NCBI GenBank assembly: GCA_905204935.1
Contig: CAJLBJ010000005.1
Span: 1-64,000, forward strand
Length of the DNA: 64,000 nt
Reading direction: 5' to 3'
Source of the DNA: an uncultured Lactobacillus sp.
Lineage (GTDB): Bacteria > Bacillota > Bacilli > Lactobacillales > Lactobacillaceae
The translations under genes and the position numbers were made by a program. Positions 27,877 through 39,400 of the stretch are shown here, piece by piece. The notes under the pieces were generated by a model, which made no database searches, was not told the DNA's origin, and was given only the letters and a program-made list of their open reading frames with translations. The number at the start of each line of letters is the position of its first letter. The first letter of the stretch is position 1.

Positions 27877-28530
27877 TTATTTTACAATAAAATCTTTGAC
27901 TTGATGTAAATCGTCTAAAATAGCTAAAGTATGTTGTCTTTCGTATTCACCTGGTTGTAGATAATCAGGTACCATAATAACTGGAATTTCCGCGTTATTA
28001 GCGGCCTTAATGCCATTTACTGAGTCTTCGATAATAATTGTTTTTTGCTTATCTGGTGCGCCAGATTTTGCCCAAGCGACATTAAAGACTTCTGGATCTG
28101 GCTTAGCTTCATGCACATCATCAGCACAGATAATATGTTGAAAATTATGTTCTAAGCCCGTTTTTTCTAAGAAATATTCAATTTTGTCTTTGTCATTGCT
28201 TGAAGCTAGCGTATAGGCAATCTTTTGTTCATCGAGATATTTAGTTAATTCTAAAAATCCTGGTTTTAACTTCAACTCACCTTGGTCAACTACTGGATAA
28301 ATGTTAGCAAAACTAATTTCAAAAAACTTGCTGATTAAATCACGATCCCCATAGTCTTTAACCATTTGTTCAAACATTGCTTCATTGCCCCCACCAATAA
28401 ATTGACGGTAGTATTCAAATGAATAATCCATGCCTAATTGTTCGGCTGCAATGCTATTTGATTTGAAATAAACTTTTTCTGAATCAAAAATAACTCCATC
28501 CATATCAAAAATTACTAATTCTACATCCAT
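27877..28530 (-). CDS. HAD-superfamily phosphatase (beta-phosphoglucomutase-like)
   Basis: A 217-residue HAD subfamily IA hydrolase with a cap domain. The nucleophile motif is DMDGVIFDSE (about 9-18). Motif II is the Ser in LASSNDK, motif III the Lys in EAKPDPEVF, and motif IV IIEDSVNGIKAA. The closest-looking families are beta-phosphoglucomutase-like and sugar-phosphate phosphatases; the substrate cannot be told from sequence. It overlaps the end of folC by ten bases, so the two are co-transcribed, and a terminator follows. Confidence 0.88.
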   Translation of the reverse strand: MDVELVIFDMDGVIFDSEKVYFKSNSIAAEQLGMDYSFEYYRQFIGGGNEAMFEQMVKDYGDRDLISKFFEISFANIYPVVDQGELKLKPGFLELTKYLDEQKIAYTLASSNDKDKIEYFLEKTGLEHNFQHIICADDVHEAKPDPEVFNVAWAKSGAPDKQKTIIIEDSVNGIKAANNAEIPVIMVPDYLQPGEYERQHTLAILDDLHQVKDFIVK

Positions 28531-29831
28531 GACAATTCTCCTTCTTTAAAATACTGTCTTACTTCCGAAATAAAATATAACGATCCTGTAAATAAAATTA
28601 AATCTTGCCCTTGTAAGTTATCAAGTGCTTGTTGTAAAGCTTGTGGCCAATTTTCAAATGCCTGCATCTTAAACTTTTGGGCTAATTCTTGAGCCGCAAA
28701 TGTCGGGCGATGACTAGCAAATGGTGTTAGATAAACCTCACAATGCTTTACTTGCGCTAATTTAGCCAACATTTGTTGTGGTTGTTTATCTGCTAAGGCC
28801 CCAAAAATAATTTGTACATGATAATTTTTAAAATGTTGCTTGAGCGTTTTATCGAGTTCTTCAATCGCCGCTAAATTATGCGCTCCATCTAAAATGATTA
28901 ACGGTTCGTCATTGACAACTTCCATTCTACCAGGCCATTTCGTTTTGGCAATGGCGTTTTTGACGATTTGACTGGTGAGCTGCCAGCCTTCTTGCTTAGC
29001 CAAAAGTAAAACAGCCGTGATGGCTAAAGCCGCATTTTTAGGCTGATAAGTCCCTAATAAACTTGTTTTTAAATCAATAAAATTTCGCTCTAAGCCTTGA
29101 TAACTGAATTGTTCTCCTAAAAAAACGCTGGTCTTTTTAGACTTAACTTCAAAATCAGTTCCTAAGGCATAAACTTTAGCTTGTTTTGCTTGTGCAGTCG
29201 TTTCAATGACCTCTAAAGCCTCGGTTGGTAGCTGACCTAACACAACGGGCACTTGTTTTTTAATAATGCCGGCTTTGTGTTTGGCAACTTGAGCTAAGGT
29301 CGTCCCTAAAAGCTCACCGTGATCTAAAGCAACCGTTGTAATCACACTAACAGCTGGTGTAATGACATTAGTTGAATCATATAAACCACCAATTCCGACT
29401 TCTAAGACGACATAATCGGGGCGTTTTTTAGCAAAATAATTAAACATCAATGCGGTAACAATTTCAAATTCAGTTGGTCCTAAATCTTGTTGATCTAATT
29501 TAGCCACATGAGGCGCAAGTTCTAAGACTTCAGCTAAAAGTTCTGCATCACTAATCATCACATCATTTAACATGATACGCTCATTAAACTTGGTAATAAA
29601 TGGTGAAATAAAAGTTCCTACACTAAACCCAGCATTTAATAACAAATCACGGGTATAAGCGGTTGTTGAACCTTTGCCATTTGTTCCGGTAATATGAATG
29701 AACTTGAGTTTTTCTTGGGGATTGCCTAAACTTTTTAAAAGTTGCTGCATTCGCTTTAAACTTGGAATCTTTTTAAATTTTTGTCGTCCATGAATAAAGG
29801 CTAAGGCATCCTGATAAGTTGTAATTTCCAT
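28521..29831 (-). CDS. folC: Folylpolyglutamate/dihydrofolate synthase
   Basis: An ATP-dependent Mur-ligase-family enzyme that adds glutamate to folates. The 436-residue product has the P-loop GTNGKGST at about 49-56. It also has VGTFISPFITKFNERIMLN (the folate or omega-loop region), FEIVTALMFNYF, LEVGIGGLYDSTN and ILDGAHNLAAI. Whether it also has dihydrofolate synthase activity is not evident. The ATG at 29831 has AAAGGA upstream and is preferred to 29861. Confidence 0.95.
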   Translation of the reverse strand: MEITTYQDALAFIHGRQKFKKIPSLKRMQQLLKSLGNPQEKLKFIHITGTNGKGSTTAYTRDLLLNAGFSVGTFISPFITKFNERIMLNDVMISDAELLAEVLELAPHVAKLDQQDLGPTEFEIVTALMFNYFAKKRPDYVVLEVGIGGLYDSTNVITPAVSVITTVALDHGELLGTTLAQVAKHKAGIIKKQVPVVLGQLPTEALEVIETTAQAKQAKVYALGTDFEVKSKKTSVFLGEQFSYQGLERNFIDLKTSLLGTYQPKNAALAITAVLLLAKQEGWQLTSQIVKNAIAKTKWPGRMEVVNDEPLIILDGAHNLAAIEELDKTLKQHFKNYHVQIIFGALADKQPQQMLAKLAQVKHCEVYLTPFASHRPTFAAQELAQKFKMQAFENWPQALQQALDNLQGQDLILFTGSLYFISEVRQYFKEGELSWM

Positions 29832-29904
29832 TTTTTGAAATCCTTTTAATAATAGTTTCAACCTTATTTTACCGTAAAATCTTATTAACGTAAATTAATG
29901 TAAT

Positions 29905-29943
29905 AAAAAAGACTTGTTTTAGCACTAAAACAAGTCTTTTTTT
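29905..29943 (-). terminator. Terminator after valS
   Basis: A perfect inverted repeat of up to 18 bp (29905-29922 and 29925-29942) with a two-base gap and T runs on both sides. It ends valS transcription upstream of folC. Confidence 0.9.
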
Positions 29944-29945
29944 AC

Positions 29946-32609
29946 TTAAAGTTGAGCTTTCAAAGCTGCAATCCGTTCGTTAGTTGCTACTAATTTAGCT
30001 TGATAGCCGGCTAATTTTTCTTTTTCTTTAGCGACAACTTGCTCTGGTGCATTGGCCACAAAGCGTTCATTGCCTAATTTCTTTTCGCCACGTGCTACTT
30101 CACTTTCAAGCTTAGCTGCTTCTTTTTGTAAACGAGCAACTTCTTCATTTAAATCAATTAAATCAGCTAATGGTAAATAAACTTCAGCTCCTGTAATCAC
30201 TGAGGTCATTGCTAAAGCTGGTGGTGTTACATCGCTACCAATTTCCAAATGTTTTGGATGGCAGAAACGATCAATATAGTCTTTATTAGCCTCAAACACC
30301 GCTTTAGTTTGTGGATTAGTTGTCTTAATTAAGATTTCAATTGCTGAAGACATTGGCGCATTTACTTCCGCCCGACTGTTACGTACTGCTTTGATCAATT
30401 CGATTAAGTTTTCCATTTCAGCTTTGGCTGTTTCATTGCTAAAATCAGCATTTGGGGTTGGATAAGCTGCGGTTACTAAAGATTGACCTTGATGTGGCAT
30501 TGACAACCAGATTTTTTCAGTCACAAATGGCATGATTGGATGCAATAAGCGTAAAGTTTGATCTAAGACATAGCATAAGATATTTTGCGTGTTTTGTTTT
30601 TGTTGTTGATCTTGACCATTGAGATTTTCTTTAGCCATTTCAATGTACCAATCACAAAAATCATTCCAAATGAAGTTATACAAGGCACGACCTGCTTCAC
30701 CAAATTCAAAGTTGTCAAATAAGCGTGTTACTTGTTCAACCGTTTCATTTAAGCGCGCCAAGATCCATTTGTCGGCTAATTGCCATTGTTCTTTAGCTGG
30801 TAATTGACCGGTTGTGTCTTCGCTTAGATTCATGATTACAAAACGACTAGCATTCCAAATCTTATTGATGAAGTTCCAAGCAGCATCCATCTTAGTATAA
30901 GAGAAGCGCACATCTTGACCAGGTGCTGAACCATTTGACAAGAACCACCGTAAAGCATCGGCACCGTATTTGTCGATGACATCCATTGGATCAATCCCAT
31001 TGCCTAGTGATTTACTCATCTTTCTACCTTGTTCATCACGAATTAAACCATGAATCAACACATGTTTAAACGGACGACGTTTTGTGAATTCAACACTTTG
31101 GAACATCATCCGCGCAACCCAAAAGAAGATGATATCATAACCAGTTACTAAAGTATTAGTTGGGAAGTAACGCTTAAAGTCAGCACTTTTTTCATCTGGC
31201 CAACCCATTGTTGAAAATGGCCATAAAGCACTTGAAAACCAAGTATCTAAAACGTCTGGATCTTGGGTCCAATTTTCAATATCTGCTGGGGCTTGTTCAC
31301 CAACATAAACTTCACCAGTTTCGTTATGGTACCAAGCTGGAATCTGATGACCCCACCATAATTGGCGTGAGATAACCCAATCATGAACATTTTCCATCCA
31401 TTGATTAAAGGTGTGTTCAAAGCGTGGCGGTACAAAATCAACCCGATCATCACTTTGTTGGTTGGCTAAAGCAGCTTTAGCTAAAGGTTCCATCTTCACA
31501 AACCATTGTGTTGATAGACGTGATTCAACTTGGACACCGGTTCTTTCTGAATGGCCAACAGAGTGTGTGATTGGTTCGATTTCAAGCATGTAGCCTTGTT
31601 CTTGTAAGTCAGCCACAATTGCTTTACGTGCTGCAAAACGATCTAAGCCACAGTATTTGCCAGCTTTTTCATTCATGGTTGCATCGTCATTCATTGTATT
31701 GATGCGTTCCAAGTTATGACGATTCCCGACTTCAAAGTCGTTAGGATCATGGGCTGGGGTAATTTTTACCATCCCCGTTCCAAATTCAATATCAACATAT
31801 TCATCGGCAATGATTGGAATCTTACGGCCTTGAAGTGGCAAGATAACTTCTTTACCAATCAATTCTTGATAGCGTTCATCTTTAGGGTTAACGGCTACGG
31901 CCACATCCCCCATCATTGTTTCAGGACGGGTTGTCGCAATTTCAATATAGTTTTTACCAGCAAAAGTGAAACCTTCATCGGCAAATGGATATTTCACATG
32001 ATAAAAGGCACCTTGATCATCTTGGTGGATAACTTCGATATCAGACAAGGCGGTCTTAGCCTTTGGATCCCAGTTGATGATGTATTCGCCACGATAAATC
32101 AAACCTTTTTCATAAAGCTTAACAAAAACTTTGCGGACAGCTTTAGACAAGCCTTCATCTAAGGTGAAACGTTCACGATCATAATCAAGTGACAAGCCTA
32201 ATTTAGCCCATTGTTGATGAATAATATCAGCATATTCACCTTTCCATTCCCAGACTTTATCAACAAATTTCTCACGTCCTAAGTCGTAACGTGAGATTCC
32301 ATCTTCTGCTAAACGCGCTTCAACTTTAGCTTGTGTTGCAATCCCAGCATGGTCCATCCCTGGTAACCACAAAGTATCAAAGCCTTGCATTCTTTTTTGG
32401 CGAATAATCATATCTTGTAAAGTTGTATCCCATGCATGACCTAAATGCAACTTTCCGGTAACATTTGGCGGTGGGATTACAATTGAATAAGGTTTTGCCT
32501 CTGGATTAGCGTTTGGCTTAAATAAACCAGCATCAACCCAAGTTTGATAGCGTCCTGGTTCAACTTGACTAGGATCGTATTTAGTTGACATTTCAACTTC
32601 TTTTGCCAT
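29946..32609 (-). CDS. valS: Valyl-tRNA synthetase
   Basis: Class I synthetase that charges tRNA-Val. The 887-residue product carries [15 protein letters not shown] (HIGH motif HLGH at about 55-58), the editing domain, [14 protein letters not shown], the [12 protein letters not shown] motif and an anticodon-binding region. It ends in the C-terminal coiled-coil arm typical of ValS ([25 protein letters not shown]). AAGGAAG precedes the ATG. Expression is controlled by a T-box leader immediately upstream. Confidence 0.98.
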   Translation of the reverse strand: MAKEVEMSTKYDPSQVEPGRYQTWVDAGLFKPNANPEAKPYSIVIPPPNVTGKLHLGHAWDTTLQDMIIRQKRMQGFDTLWLPGMDHAGIATQAKVEARLAEDGISRYDLGREKFVDKVWEWKGEYADIIHQQWAKLGLSLDYDRERFTLDEGLSKAVRKVFVKLYEKGLIYRGEYIINWDPKAKTALSDIEVIHQDDQGAFYHVKYPFADEGFTFAGKNYIEIATTRPETMMGDVAVAVNPKDERYQELIGKEVILPLQGRKIPIIADEYVDIEFGTGMVKITPAHDPNDFEVGNRHNLERINTMNDDATMNEKAGKYCGLDRFAARKAIVADLQEQGYMLEIEPITHSVGHSERTGVQVESRLSTQWFVKMEPLAKAALANQQSDDRVDFVPPRFEHTFNQWMENVHDWVISRQLWWGHQIPAWYHNETGEVYVGEQAPADIENWTQDPDVLDTWFSSALWPFSTMGWPDEKSADFKRYFPTNTLVTGYDIIFFWVARMMFQSVEFTKRRPFKHVLIHGLIRDEQGRKMSKSLGNGIDPMDVIDKYGADALRWFLSNGSAPGQDVRFSYTKMDAAWNFINKIWNASRFVIMNLSEDTTGQLPAKEQWQLADKWILARLNETVEQVTRLFDNFEFGEAGRALYNFIWNDFCDWYIEMAKENLNGQDQQQKQNTQNILCYVLDQTLRLLHPIMPFVTEKIWLSMPHQGQSLVTAAYPTPNADFSNETAKAEMENLIELIKAVRNSRAEVNAPMSSAIEILIKTTNPQTKAVFEANKDYIDRFCHPKHLEIGSDVTPPALAMTSVITGAEVYLPLADLIDLNEEVARLQKEAAKLESEVARGEKKLGNERFVANAPEQVVAKEKEKLAGYQAKLVATNERIAALKAQL

Positions 32610-32645
32610 AAATCATCTTCCTTTCTTTTGTAAAAATGAGCTTAA

Positions 32646-32848
32646 AAAAACACTGCCATCCACAAATAGGACGACAGTGCCGTGGTACCACCTAAATTGG
32701 GCTTTTAACCCCGCTTAAACTCATTGTTAACGAATTGACATCCGGTTATCCCTACTAATTTCAAGATAACAGCTCCCAAGCTACCAAAAAATCAACTTTT
32801 TAAGATGTCACACCAACCCATCTTTCTCTGAAAAAAGGCTTAATTTTT
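32646..32848 (-). promoter_or_regulatory. T-box leader of valS
   Basis: The T-box AGGTGGTACCACGG reads on the minus strand at 32680-32693. A terminator hairpin follows (arms 32651-32661 and 32669-32679, 11 pairs with two G-U) with a T run at 32644-32650. Upstream, AGAGAAAGATGGG and GGTG near 32800-32830 fit the start of Stem I. Placement before valS implies sensing of uncharged tRNA-Val. Confidence 0.93.
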
Positions 32849-32906
32849 TGCTCTTGTTCATCACTTATATGTGTATTTTAGCGTTCAAAAAAAGTCTCGT
32901 CAAGTC

Positions 32907-33857
32907 TTAGAAGGTAGTTTTCCCATCAAAATGATGTAATAATTTGAAAATTAAAGCGACAAAGTCTTGACGCTTAACGTCTAACAAGACTTCGGTATTT
33001 TTAGGTTTGCCGGTCAAATCCCATTCATCAACGACGGTTTGCCCGCTAGTTAATTCACCTTTGGTTTCAACATCGACATTATATTTGGCACAAGTAAACA
33101 AACTTGGATCAATCAACCAGGCCAAAACACACGGATCATGCATTGGAACTCCTTTAAAGCCCCACTTTTCATCACTGTAATAAATGCTGTAAAACTTCAT
33201 TTGACCAGCAAGAGTTTGCGCAACGACATTATCTGTAATTGCGGCAATTTCTTCAAGTTCATTGGGCCAAATCTGAGCTTGATGAGTCACGTTTAAGCCT
33301 GCCATAACAAGCGGAATTCCTGCATTCATCACGATTTTAGCCGCTTCGGGATCAACAGCAATGTTAAATTCAGCCACTGGCGTGCGATTACCAAAGCCTT
33401 TAGCGCCACCCATGAAAACAATTTGCTTAATTTTAGGCATCAATTCTGGATAAACCTTCAAAAATAACGCCATATTAGTCATTGGACCAGTTACCACTAG
33501 TGTAATTGGTTCTGCTTGCGCACGTAAAACTTGTGCCATCAATTCAATTGCATGCATTTTAACCGGTGCAAAACTTGGTTCAGGTAATGGAGCCCCATCT
33601 AAACCACTATCACCATGCACATCGGCCGCAATTTCTAGTTCTTTCATTAAAGGACTCTGATTGCCACCAGCGACTGGCACATCGGTTGCACCTAATAAAG
33701 TCAACATTTTCAAAGCGTTATTTAACGTCTTTTCAGGTGTTTGGTTACCAGCTGAAGTGGTTACAGCTAATAGCTCGATTTCAGAAGAAGCAACAGCCAT
33801 CATCAAAGCCATCGCATCATCATGTCCGGGGTCACAATCCAAAATAATCTTTTCCAT
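32907..33857 (-). CDS. Inosine-uridine type nucleoside hydrolase
   Basis: A calcium-dependent nucleoside N-ribohydrolase that releases ribose from purine or pyrimidine nucleosides for salvage. The 316-residue product has the family signature DCDPGHDDAMAL (about 7-18). It also has VTTSAGNQTPEKTLNNAL, LVVTGPMTNMALFL, FMGGAKGFGNRTPVAEFNIAVDPEAA and MHDPCVLAWL with the later metal-site Asp. The substrate range (IU, CU or other) is not resolvable. The ATG at 33857 has AGGAGT upstream. It is a single gene between the valS T-box and thiI. Confidence 0.93.
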   Translation of the reverse strand: MEKIILDCDPGHDDAMALMMAVASSEIELLAVTTSAGNQTPEKTLNNALKMLTLLGATDVPVAGGNQSPLMKELEIAADVHGDSGLDGAPLPEPSFAPVKMHAIELMAQVLRAQAEPITLVVTGPMTNMALFLKVYPELMPKIKQIVFMGGAKGFGNRTPVAEFNIAVDPEAAKIVMNAGIPLVMAGLNVTHQAQIWPNELEEIAAITDNVVAQTLAGQMKFYSIYYSDEKWGFKGVPMHDPCVLAWLIDPSLFTCAKYNVDVETKGELTSGQTVVDEWDLTGKPKNTEVLLDVKRQDFVALIFKLLHHFDGKTTF

Positions 33858-33902
33858 GGTTAACACTCCTTTAAATAAAATGTTACCTTTATTATATCAT
33901 AC

Positions 33903-33938
33903 AAAAAAGCCACCTAAGCGTTCTTAGATGGCCTCCTT
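33903..33938 (-). terminator. Terminator after thiI
   Basis: Arms 33909-33918 (GCCACCTAAG) and 33923-33932 (CTTAGATGGC) pair with one G-U. Six T follow on the minus strand. Confidence 0.85.
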
Positions 33939-33939
33939 T

Positions 33940-35157
33940 TTAAAGTAATTCGGCAAAGGTGTCGGCTTGCTTGTTTAAGTAGCTTTCACCTGGTTTGATT
34001 TCAGTTACTTTGATATTTGCTAAAGCTTCATTGACTAAGCCTTCGACATCTAATCTTTGCTCATATTCACGACATTTTTCGATACGTGGTTTAGTCTTTG
34101 GTGCTGGTGGCGCAAAGACTGTGCAACAATCTTCAAATGGCATGATTGATAAATCGAAAGTATCAATTTTTTGGGCAATATCGATGATTTCATTTTTGTC
34201 CATTGAAACAACTGGTCGCAAGATTGGCATGTTGGTTACATCATTGATGGCTGCCATACTTTCAAGTGTTTGTGAAGCAACTTGCCCTAAGGCTTCACCG
34301 TTAAAGATCGCCAAATCATTACGTTTGCGCGCGATTGCTTCGGCCAAACGAAACATAAAGCGACGTTGAATCGTCATCAAATAACCGGATGGTACGGCTT
34401 TTTTGACTTCTTCTTGAATCTTGGTAAAAGGCACTTCGATAAATTGAATATTACCGCCAAATGGTGTTAACTTCACAGTTAATTCTTTAGCTTTATCTAA
34501 AGCTTTTTGACTTGTGTATGGCGGACTAAAGAAGTGCACCATTTCAATATCAACTCCACGTTTTAAGGCCAAATAACCTGCAACAGGCGAATCAATCCCA
34601 CCCGAAAGCATCAAAACGGCTTTCCCTGCTGTTCCAACTGGCAAGCCACCTGCTCCATCGATTGTTTCATAGGAAAGATAGATTCCGTTTAAGCGGATTT
34701 CACAACGTAAAGTTACATCCGGATTTTTCATTTGAACCTTTAATCCCGGAATTTTTTCTAACAAATATCCACCTAAATAGTCGTTCATTTGATTGGTATC
34801 ATAAGCAAAGTTATGATCAGAACGCCGTGTATTGATCTTAAAGGTCATTCCTTCATGATAAAGTTCTTGCATTAATTCTAAAGCAACTTGGCGCACTTGC
34901 TTTACATCACGTTCAACTTTAATGGAAGGTGAAAAATTTTGAATCCCAAAAACAACTTTTAAGCGTTTAATGATTTCAGCTGAATCAGCTCCGTTTAAAT
35001 GGATATGCATCCGATCACGATGAGCCTTGATTTTTACTTCCGGAAAAGCATGTAAAGTTTGCGAAACGTTTGTAGCTAAACGATCGATAAAGTTTTGGCG
35101 ATTTTTGCCTTTGGTTGACAATTCGCCGTAACGAACCATAATTTCTGTGTATTGCAT
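33940..35157 (-). CDS. thiI: tRNA 4-thiouridine synthase ThiI
   Basis: An ATP-dependent enzyme that installs 4-thiouridine at position 8 of tRNAs using persulfide sulfur. The 405-residue product has an N-terminal ferredoxin-like and THUMP domain (about 1-165) and the PP-loop SGGIDS at 185-190. [17 protein letters not shown] lies near the end. It lacks the C-terminal rhodanese domain of E. coli ThiI, as usual in Firmicutes. The sulfur donor is then a dedicated cysteine desulfurase, encoded 14 bases upstream in the same operon. Confidence 0.97.
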   Translation of the reverse strand: MQYTEIMVRYGELSTKGKNRQNFIDRLATNVSQTLHAFPEVKIKAHRDRMHIHLNGADSAEIIKRLKVVFGIQNFSPSIKVERDVKQVRQVALELMQELYHEGMTFKINTRRSDHNFAYDTNQMNDYLGGYLLEKIPGLKVQMKNPDVTLRCEIRLNGIYLSYETIDGAGGLPVGTAGKAVLMLSGGIDSPVAGYLALKRGVDIEMVHFFSPPYTSQKALDKAKELTVKLTPFGGNIQFIEVPFTKIQEEVKKAVPSGYLMTIQRRFMFRLAEAIARKRNDLAIFNGEALGQVASQTLESMAAINDVTNMPILRPVVSMDKNEIIDIAQKIDTFDLSIMPFEDCCTVFAPPAPKTKPRIEKCREYEQRLDVEGLVNEALANIKVTEIKPGESYLNKQADTFAELL

Positions 35158-35171
35158 AAAAACTTCCTTTC

Positions 35172-36320
35172 TTAAGAATTTAATTGTTCAAAACGTTGAT
35201 ATAATTTGGCAAAAACAGCTAAAAATTCTTCAGCTTCTTTCAAAGTATTTTCTTCATCTAAACTGACCCGCACTGCACTAGTGGCAATATCATCGGCAAC
35301 ATGCATCGCGGCTAGCGTACTTGAAGAAATACCTTTTTTAGACGAACATGCACTGGTTGTCGAAATGTAGATACCTTCTTTTTCAAAAGCATGCACAATC
35401 GTTTCGCCCCGGACACCTAAAATACTAAAGCATAAGATGTGTGGTGCAAAAGTTGCGCTTGTTTGCGAATGCATGACAACATTCGGATAAGTGCTAAGCT
35501 TATTTGCAAGATACTCTTTGATGGTGGCTTGTTGCTTAACTTTGGCTTGTTCATCGTCTAAAAGCAAACGTAACGCTTTGGCCATCGCAGCGATTGCAGG
35601 CAGATTTTCGGTCCCACTGCGCAAGTTTTTTTCTTGTCCGCCCCCAGCTAGTAAAGGTTGGAGTTTTTTACCTCGTTTTTTATAGATAAAACCAACTCCA
35701 CGCGGCGCATGAAATTTGTGCCCTGAAAAAGTTAAAAAATCAATACGTTCATTGTTAAGCAACGTTTGTAACCCTTTGCCTAAGGCCTGGACAGCATCAA
35801 CATGAAAATGAATCTTAGGATATTCTTTCAAAATCTCGGCAGTTTCTGCTAGCGGTTGAATGCTACCAACCTCATTGTTGACAGCCATAATCGATACTAA
35901 AATCGTATCTTTACGCAAAGCTTGCTTTAAATCGCTTGGATTAACTCTACCCTCTTTATCGACTGGTAAATAAGTCACATCAAAACCTTGCTTAGCTAAT
36001 TGTTGCAAAGCATGGCTAACGGCTGGATGTTCGATGCTTGAAGCAATCAAATGTTTACCATATTTCATCTTTTCTAAGGCCGTGCCTTTAATCACCCAAT
36101 TGTCGCCTTCCGTACCACCACTGGTAAAAAAGATCTCATGGGCTTGGCAGCCTATCAGCTGCGCAATTTGAGCTCTGGCCTGCTCTAATAATTCATAGGA
36201 CTGTTCGCCTAAAGCATGTAACGAGGAAGGATTACCCCAAATTTTTTGACTAACAGCATTATAAGTGGCTAAAACTGCAGGCGCAACCTTGGTCGTTGCA
36301 CTATTATCAAAGTAAATCAT
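35172..36320 (-). CDS. Cysteine desulfurase (NifZ/IscS-like), ThiI partner
   Basis: A class V PLP-dependent aminotransferase-fold enzyme that removes sulfur from cysteine as a persulfide. The 382-residue product begins [12 protein letters not shown]. The PLP lysine is K202 in [10 protein letters not shown], and the persulfide cysteine is C325 in [10 protein letters not shown]. The short Cys loop and pairing with thiI match the NifZ-ThiI pair described in B. subtilis; that pairing is inference. The open frame extends to 36368, but the ATG at 36320 has AAGGGAA and the standard N-terminus. A separate SufS is encoded at 48684-49922. Confidence 0.93.
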   Translation of the reverse strand: MIYFDNSATTKVAPAVLATYNAVSQKIWGNPSSLHALGEQSYELLEQARAQIAQLIGCQAHEIFFTSGGTEGDNWVIKGTALEKMKYGKHLIASSIEHPAVSHALQQLAKQGFDVTYLPVDKEGRVNPSDLKQALRKDTILVSIMAVNNEVGSIQPLAETAEILKEYPKIHFHVDAVQALGKGLQTLLNNERIDFLTFSGHKFHAPRGVGFIYKKRGKKLQPLLAGGGQEKNLRSGTENLPAIAAMAKALRLLLDDEQAKVKQQATIKEYLANKLSTYPNVVMHSQTSATFAPHILCFSILGVRGETIVHAFEKEGIYISTTSACSSKKGISSSTLAAMHVADDIATSAVRVSLDEENTLKEAEEFLAVFAKLYQRFEQLNS

Positions 36321-36411
36321 ATTTTCCCTTCTTAATTTTTTTATTCTCGTATTTAAACCAAATATCATTTTAGCATATCACTTAGGTTAAAAAAAGTGAA
36401 CTGAAAAAATT

Positions 36412-36442
36412 AAAAAGGACGTAGGGAAAATACGTCCTTTTT
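36412..36442 (-). terminator. Terminator after hsdR
   Basis: A perfect 12-bp inverted repeat (36412-36423 and 36431-36442) with a seven-base loop and T run. It closes the hsd operon. Confidence 0.88.
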
Positions 36443-36454
36443 AAAGATAAATTA

Positions 36455-39400
36455 TTATTGATAATTTTTCTTTAAATTTTTCATCCATTCATCTATCTCA
36501 TTTGATAAACTCATTCTATGTTCTAGCGCATTTTTACCAGATTTTTTTTCTGCATCATAATATGAAAGACTTTCTGAAATTTCATCATAATATGGTATTT
36601 CATGTGGCTTAGCTTCTGAATAATCTCTAACAGATTGTGCCAAGATTTCTTCATTTATACCCCAATCTCTAGCAAAGGCTACAATTTCTGCTTGTATTTT
36701 ATCTTGCTTCCAAGCTTCGAAAGCTTCGTCAAATCTTAAACCTGCAGCTAACTGATTTTTAGATAATTTCTCGTCAACAAATTCTTTTAGTAATTTAGCT
36801 TGCTGAGCTTCACCCATATCACTTAACTCTTGGATCTGCTCATAAATAAGTCTTAAAGTTTCACTATCAATCGTTTGCAATCCATTAACTACATGAATTT
36901 TTTCATCTATCAAACCTAAAATATGAGATGCATTAATAACCTGAGTTCTAGTTAATCTAGTTTTACCAACTAACGGTCTAATTATTTCATCTTCAACTGG
37001 TGGAATTTGTGTATCAAAGATATTTTTATAAGCCCCTACATATTGAAGCCAAACATGCTCTGTTATTCCAAATTGTTTATCATCCCACTTATATTCATAG
37101 TACTGCTCAACTAGATTAAATTGACTTGCAGCAGCCATAAAAGCTTTCTTAAATTCTTTTTCAGCCTTTTTGTCACCTTTAATATCTGCCCAAGCAGTCG
37201 GATCTTGACAAACTTGCTGTAATTGTAGCATACAATTTTTTAGTTTGTTAACTGCTACTTCATACATATCAACAATTACACGACTATTTTTTCCACCACT
37301 TCCATAGAGTTTAAGCGCCATATCTACTCTTTCTTCTGTTGTTCGTGGATATTGAAAATTAATAATTGTTCCAAACTCTTTAGAACTACCAAACACCCGA
37401 TTCGTTCGTGAATAAGCTTGAATTAATTTTTGAAGTTCTAATTTACGATCAACATATAAGGTATTCAATCTTTTAGAATCATAGCCTGTCAAAAGTTGAT
37501 CAGCCACAATAATTAAGTCAATATTCTTAGGATTTCTCCCACTTCCACCACGTGTCGCACGTTCTATTAAATCTTCAAAATAAGCATCTTCTCCATGTTT
37601 TTTATCACCAGCCACAAATTCGATTCCTGTAAAACCAGCATAGTCCTTAAACATTTGTTCAACATCAGTTAAAGAAACATTTTGAGGGTCATTTTCATTT
37701 CCAAAACTAAATGTCATTGCTACGTTTAGTTTTATTCCACGATCCTTAATTTGTTTTTTGAACTCTTGATAATATGCCAAGACCCTTTCCTTATACGCTA
37801 CTGTTAAAATTGCATTAAATTCTTTAGCTTGAGATTGACTATCCCAATTTTCAAGAATTTCTGTCACAACTCGTGGAATATGCGTTTTATCTTGATAGGT
37901 TAACAAATTAAGTTCTGAGGCCTTTTTTTCTATTTCTAAGTCTGATAAAGCTTGAATTTCACGCTCAATAGCTTTTTTTGAAGACTGCGGATTTTCATTT
38001 ACAAATTTCTCAATAATTTGTTCCCGCAAATCCTCATAATTTTTAAATTCCCCTGTATTAATATAATCAACATGAAAGCCTAAAACATTACCATCTGCAA
38101 TTGCCTCATCAATAGTATATTGATGAAGCAACGGTCCAAACAGCTTTTCTGTGGTATTTATAACTTCACTTTTTTCATTAATTTTTCCTTTAACATTATT
38201 TTCATCAAATAAAGGCGTTCCTGTAAAGCCATAAAATAAGCCATTTTGCTTGAAATAACGTTTAATAGTTCCCATCATTTGTCCCATAGTTGTCCGATGA
38301 GCCTCATCAATGATAAAAATAAAATTCTTATCTTTTAAACTATCATCATGTTGTTCTTCCAAATCTTTAACTAACGAATTTAGCTTAAAAGTTGTCGTTA
38401 CTATAATTCCTTTCGACGATTTCAAACGTTTTTTTAATTGATAAGTAGACTGGGTATCATCAACTGTTACAGGTTCATATGCTGCATATGCTTTAAAATT
38501 ATCAGATGTTCTACTATCTAGCTCTCGTCTATCAACTAAAAAAATAACTTTGTCAAATCCTGCTCTCGTAGCAAGAAATAGTGCTGTTTTAAAGCTAGTT
38601 ATTGTCTTACCTGAACCTGTGGTATGCCACACAAAACCACCATGAGCTATTTTACTTTCATTATCTGATCCAAAAGCAGCTAATTCAATTGCTTGTAAAG
38701 CATAGACTTGATAAGGGCGCATCAACATGTGTCGTCTATTTTCTTCATCTTTTGCTTCATCGATTACCAAATAATCCCCAACCATTTGATGTGCCATTGG
38801 AATCATCAAAAAAGTTTCAACTATTTTGCGCCAATCGTTGACAATTTTATTTTCTTTATCTGACCAATGAAAAACAAAACTAGGATTAAAATCGTCAATG
38901 GTCTTAGGTGTAGCAAAATAACGTGTCTCTATTTCAGAAGTTACCACCATCATTTGTGAAAAAGCCATAAAATTGTTACTATATTCACCATCTTGATAAT
39001 ACCGTTTGAATTGACCAAAAGCTTCATTCAAAGTCTTATCAGCACGCTTTTGTTCAATATTAATTAAAGGCAAACCATTAATCAACAAGACAATATCAAA
39101 ACGATTTCCTTTGCTAGTAGATATTTCTCTAGCAATTTTATACGATGAGTCTCCGCCACTAACTTCTGCCTTTTTAAAAATAGTTAATGTTATTTGTCTA
39201 CGTGTTACCCCAGGCAAATTATCATCACGATAAATTCCATCAATCTTACCTTTTGAATCTTCAATAGCTAAAATCTTAGCGGCTTCATAACTATTATTTA
39301 TTTGACTGACCTTAGCTAAAATTTGCTTAAATTCATTATCGGTCAATGCAACTCCCTCTAATTGATCAGCATTTATTCGATTTAATTCAGAACGCCAATG